From Sipunculus nudus (lineage: Eukaryota > Annelida > Sipuncula > Golfingiida > Sipunculidae), in contig CM049310.1 in the NCBI GenBank assembly GCA_026874595.1, positions 55,929,058 through 55,993,057 on the forward strand: a stretch of 64,000 nucleotides of DNA. Reading direction: 5' to 3'. Below the pieces are notes generated by a model. It ran no database searches. It was not told the origin of the DNA and saw nothing but the letters and a program-made list of their open reading frames with translations. Below are positions 63,351-64,000 of the stretch, in pieces (within the stretch, counting starts at the first letter, position 1; the number at the start of each line of letters is the position of its first letter). The translations under genes were made by a program, and so were the position numbers.

Positions 63351-64000
63351 ACAAGGCCTACAGGCCTAATGCGAACCTTTGCAAAGTTTGAGAGTATGAA
63401 TGGAGGTTTATTTTTAAAATTTAATAATGATCCTTTTAAGTCCTGCATATCTACCTTAGTCATTATGATTTCAGCAACATGGACATTTCGGACCTGCAAA
63501 CTCAGCATGTTGTCAAATCTGTTTTCAAATACAGAAAGACTTTTTTCAATTGGCTACAATGTTTTTTTAAAACTGTATTTACCCAATCTATTCTTATAAA
63601 ACTGGCAGAACCCTACCATAGAATTATTCTTGTAAAGTTTAAACCAATCAGCTTAACAGTTTCATCATAAATCAGTGTATAAGCAAGAAGAGTTTAAAAT
63701 TACATTTTTGCTTGTAAAAAACACATCAATGTAGGTGTCACCACCAATACCTCAAAATCAGATATTTGACATATGTGACAAACATTGGTATAAAATTTGG
63801 TGATTATAGCTTTAGCCGATTCTGGGATTTTAATTTTAGTGTGCTTTTTTGGACAGATGACCAAGTTCAACCTCCCGTAACTCGGCCATAAATCTCTGAA
63901 CTGGAATCATTCGAACAAACTTGAGAGAGATTGTTCCAGGAATCATTTCTGTGAAATATTGGACAATTTGCCTGGACAGTTTCAGAGAAGAAGATTTTTA
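63351..64000 (+). mobile_element. Second family D element, cut by window edge
   Basis: ACA + AGGCCTACAGGCCT (63354-63367) + AATGCGAACCT, followed by family D monomers to the window end, including GTGTCACCACC near 63735 as a decayed palindrome. Confidence 0.8.

Overview
The window is animal nuclear DNA: AT-rich, with GT-AG introns, long TA and AAT microsatellites and very many short interspersed repeats. The best guess is a bivalve mollusc. The repeats match what I recall of the bivalve pearl/CvA/DTC84-like elements: subterminal inverted repeats, a core of tandem monomers, a GACGGACGG-type microsatellite and a 3' hairpin. The species cannot be fixed from this sequence.

The one gene that can be read in full is on the minus strand between 30481 and 8910. 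Twelve exons join in phase, without a stop, into a 551-residue mitochondrial proline dehydrogenase (PRODH). All introns start GT and end AG. The first intron is 9.1 kb and holds a local tandem duplication (about 23.5-29.4 kb). The others hold MITEs, a 282-bp tandem duplication and TA tracts. The active-site motifs are present, but one substrate-pocket tyrosine is leucine. A second minus-strand gene may end at 53311-53381, where a good acceptor is followed by a short open reading frame and a stop. A further weak exon candidate lies at 31128-31258.

Most of the remainder is mobile DNA. At 4.4-6.35 kb is a decayed Pif1-type helicase joined to an endonuclease/exonuclease/phosphatase domain, the layout of Helentron/Helitron2 proteins. 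At 1-2.8, 37.1-44.9, 45.6-45.9, 46.9-50.9, 55.0-56.3, 57.0-58.0 and 58.6-64 kb are non-autonomous elements of at least three families (called A, B and D here, with C uncertain). Their internal sequence is unrelated, but their ends follow one plan: AACAAG, a palindrome, a subterminal repeat, the core, a GACGG microsatellite, the inverted subterminal repeat, then CTAAAAA. They are nested in one another and in a hAT element (46645-51386) that has a perfect 8-bp target duplication.

Two patterns stand out. First, the 12-bp palindrome GGTGGCGCCACC, or a CpG-decayed form, recurs at regular spacing in the monomers of otherwise different repeat families (A, D, E, F). Second, the 5' palindrome GACCCATGGGTC appears once as GGCCCATGGGCC, a paired change that keeps the symmetry. 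Both suggest selection on structure in a group of elements served by one Helentron-like machinery.

Layout: 1-2.8 kb family B; 2.8-4.4 unassigned; 4.4-6.35 Helentron remnant; 6.35-8.2 family E scrap, a perfect hairpin and a GC-rich MITE; 8.9-30.5 PRODH; 30.5-37.1 upstream DNA with palindromes and TA tracts; 37.1-44.9 family A arrays; 45-46.6 family C; 46.6-51.4 hAT containing family B; 51.4-55 putative 3' end of another gene; 55-64 families B, A and D.
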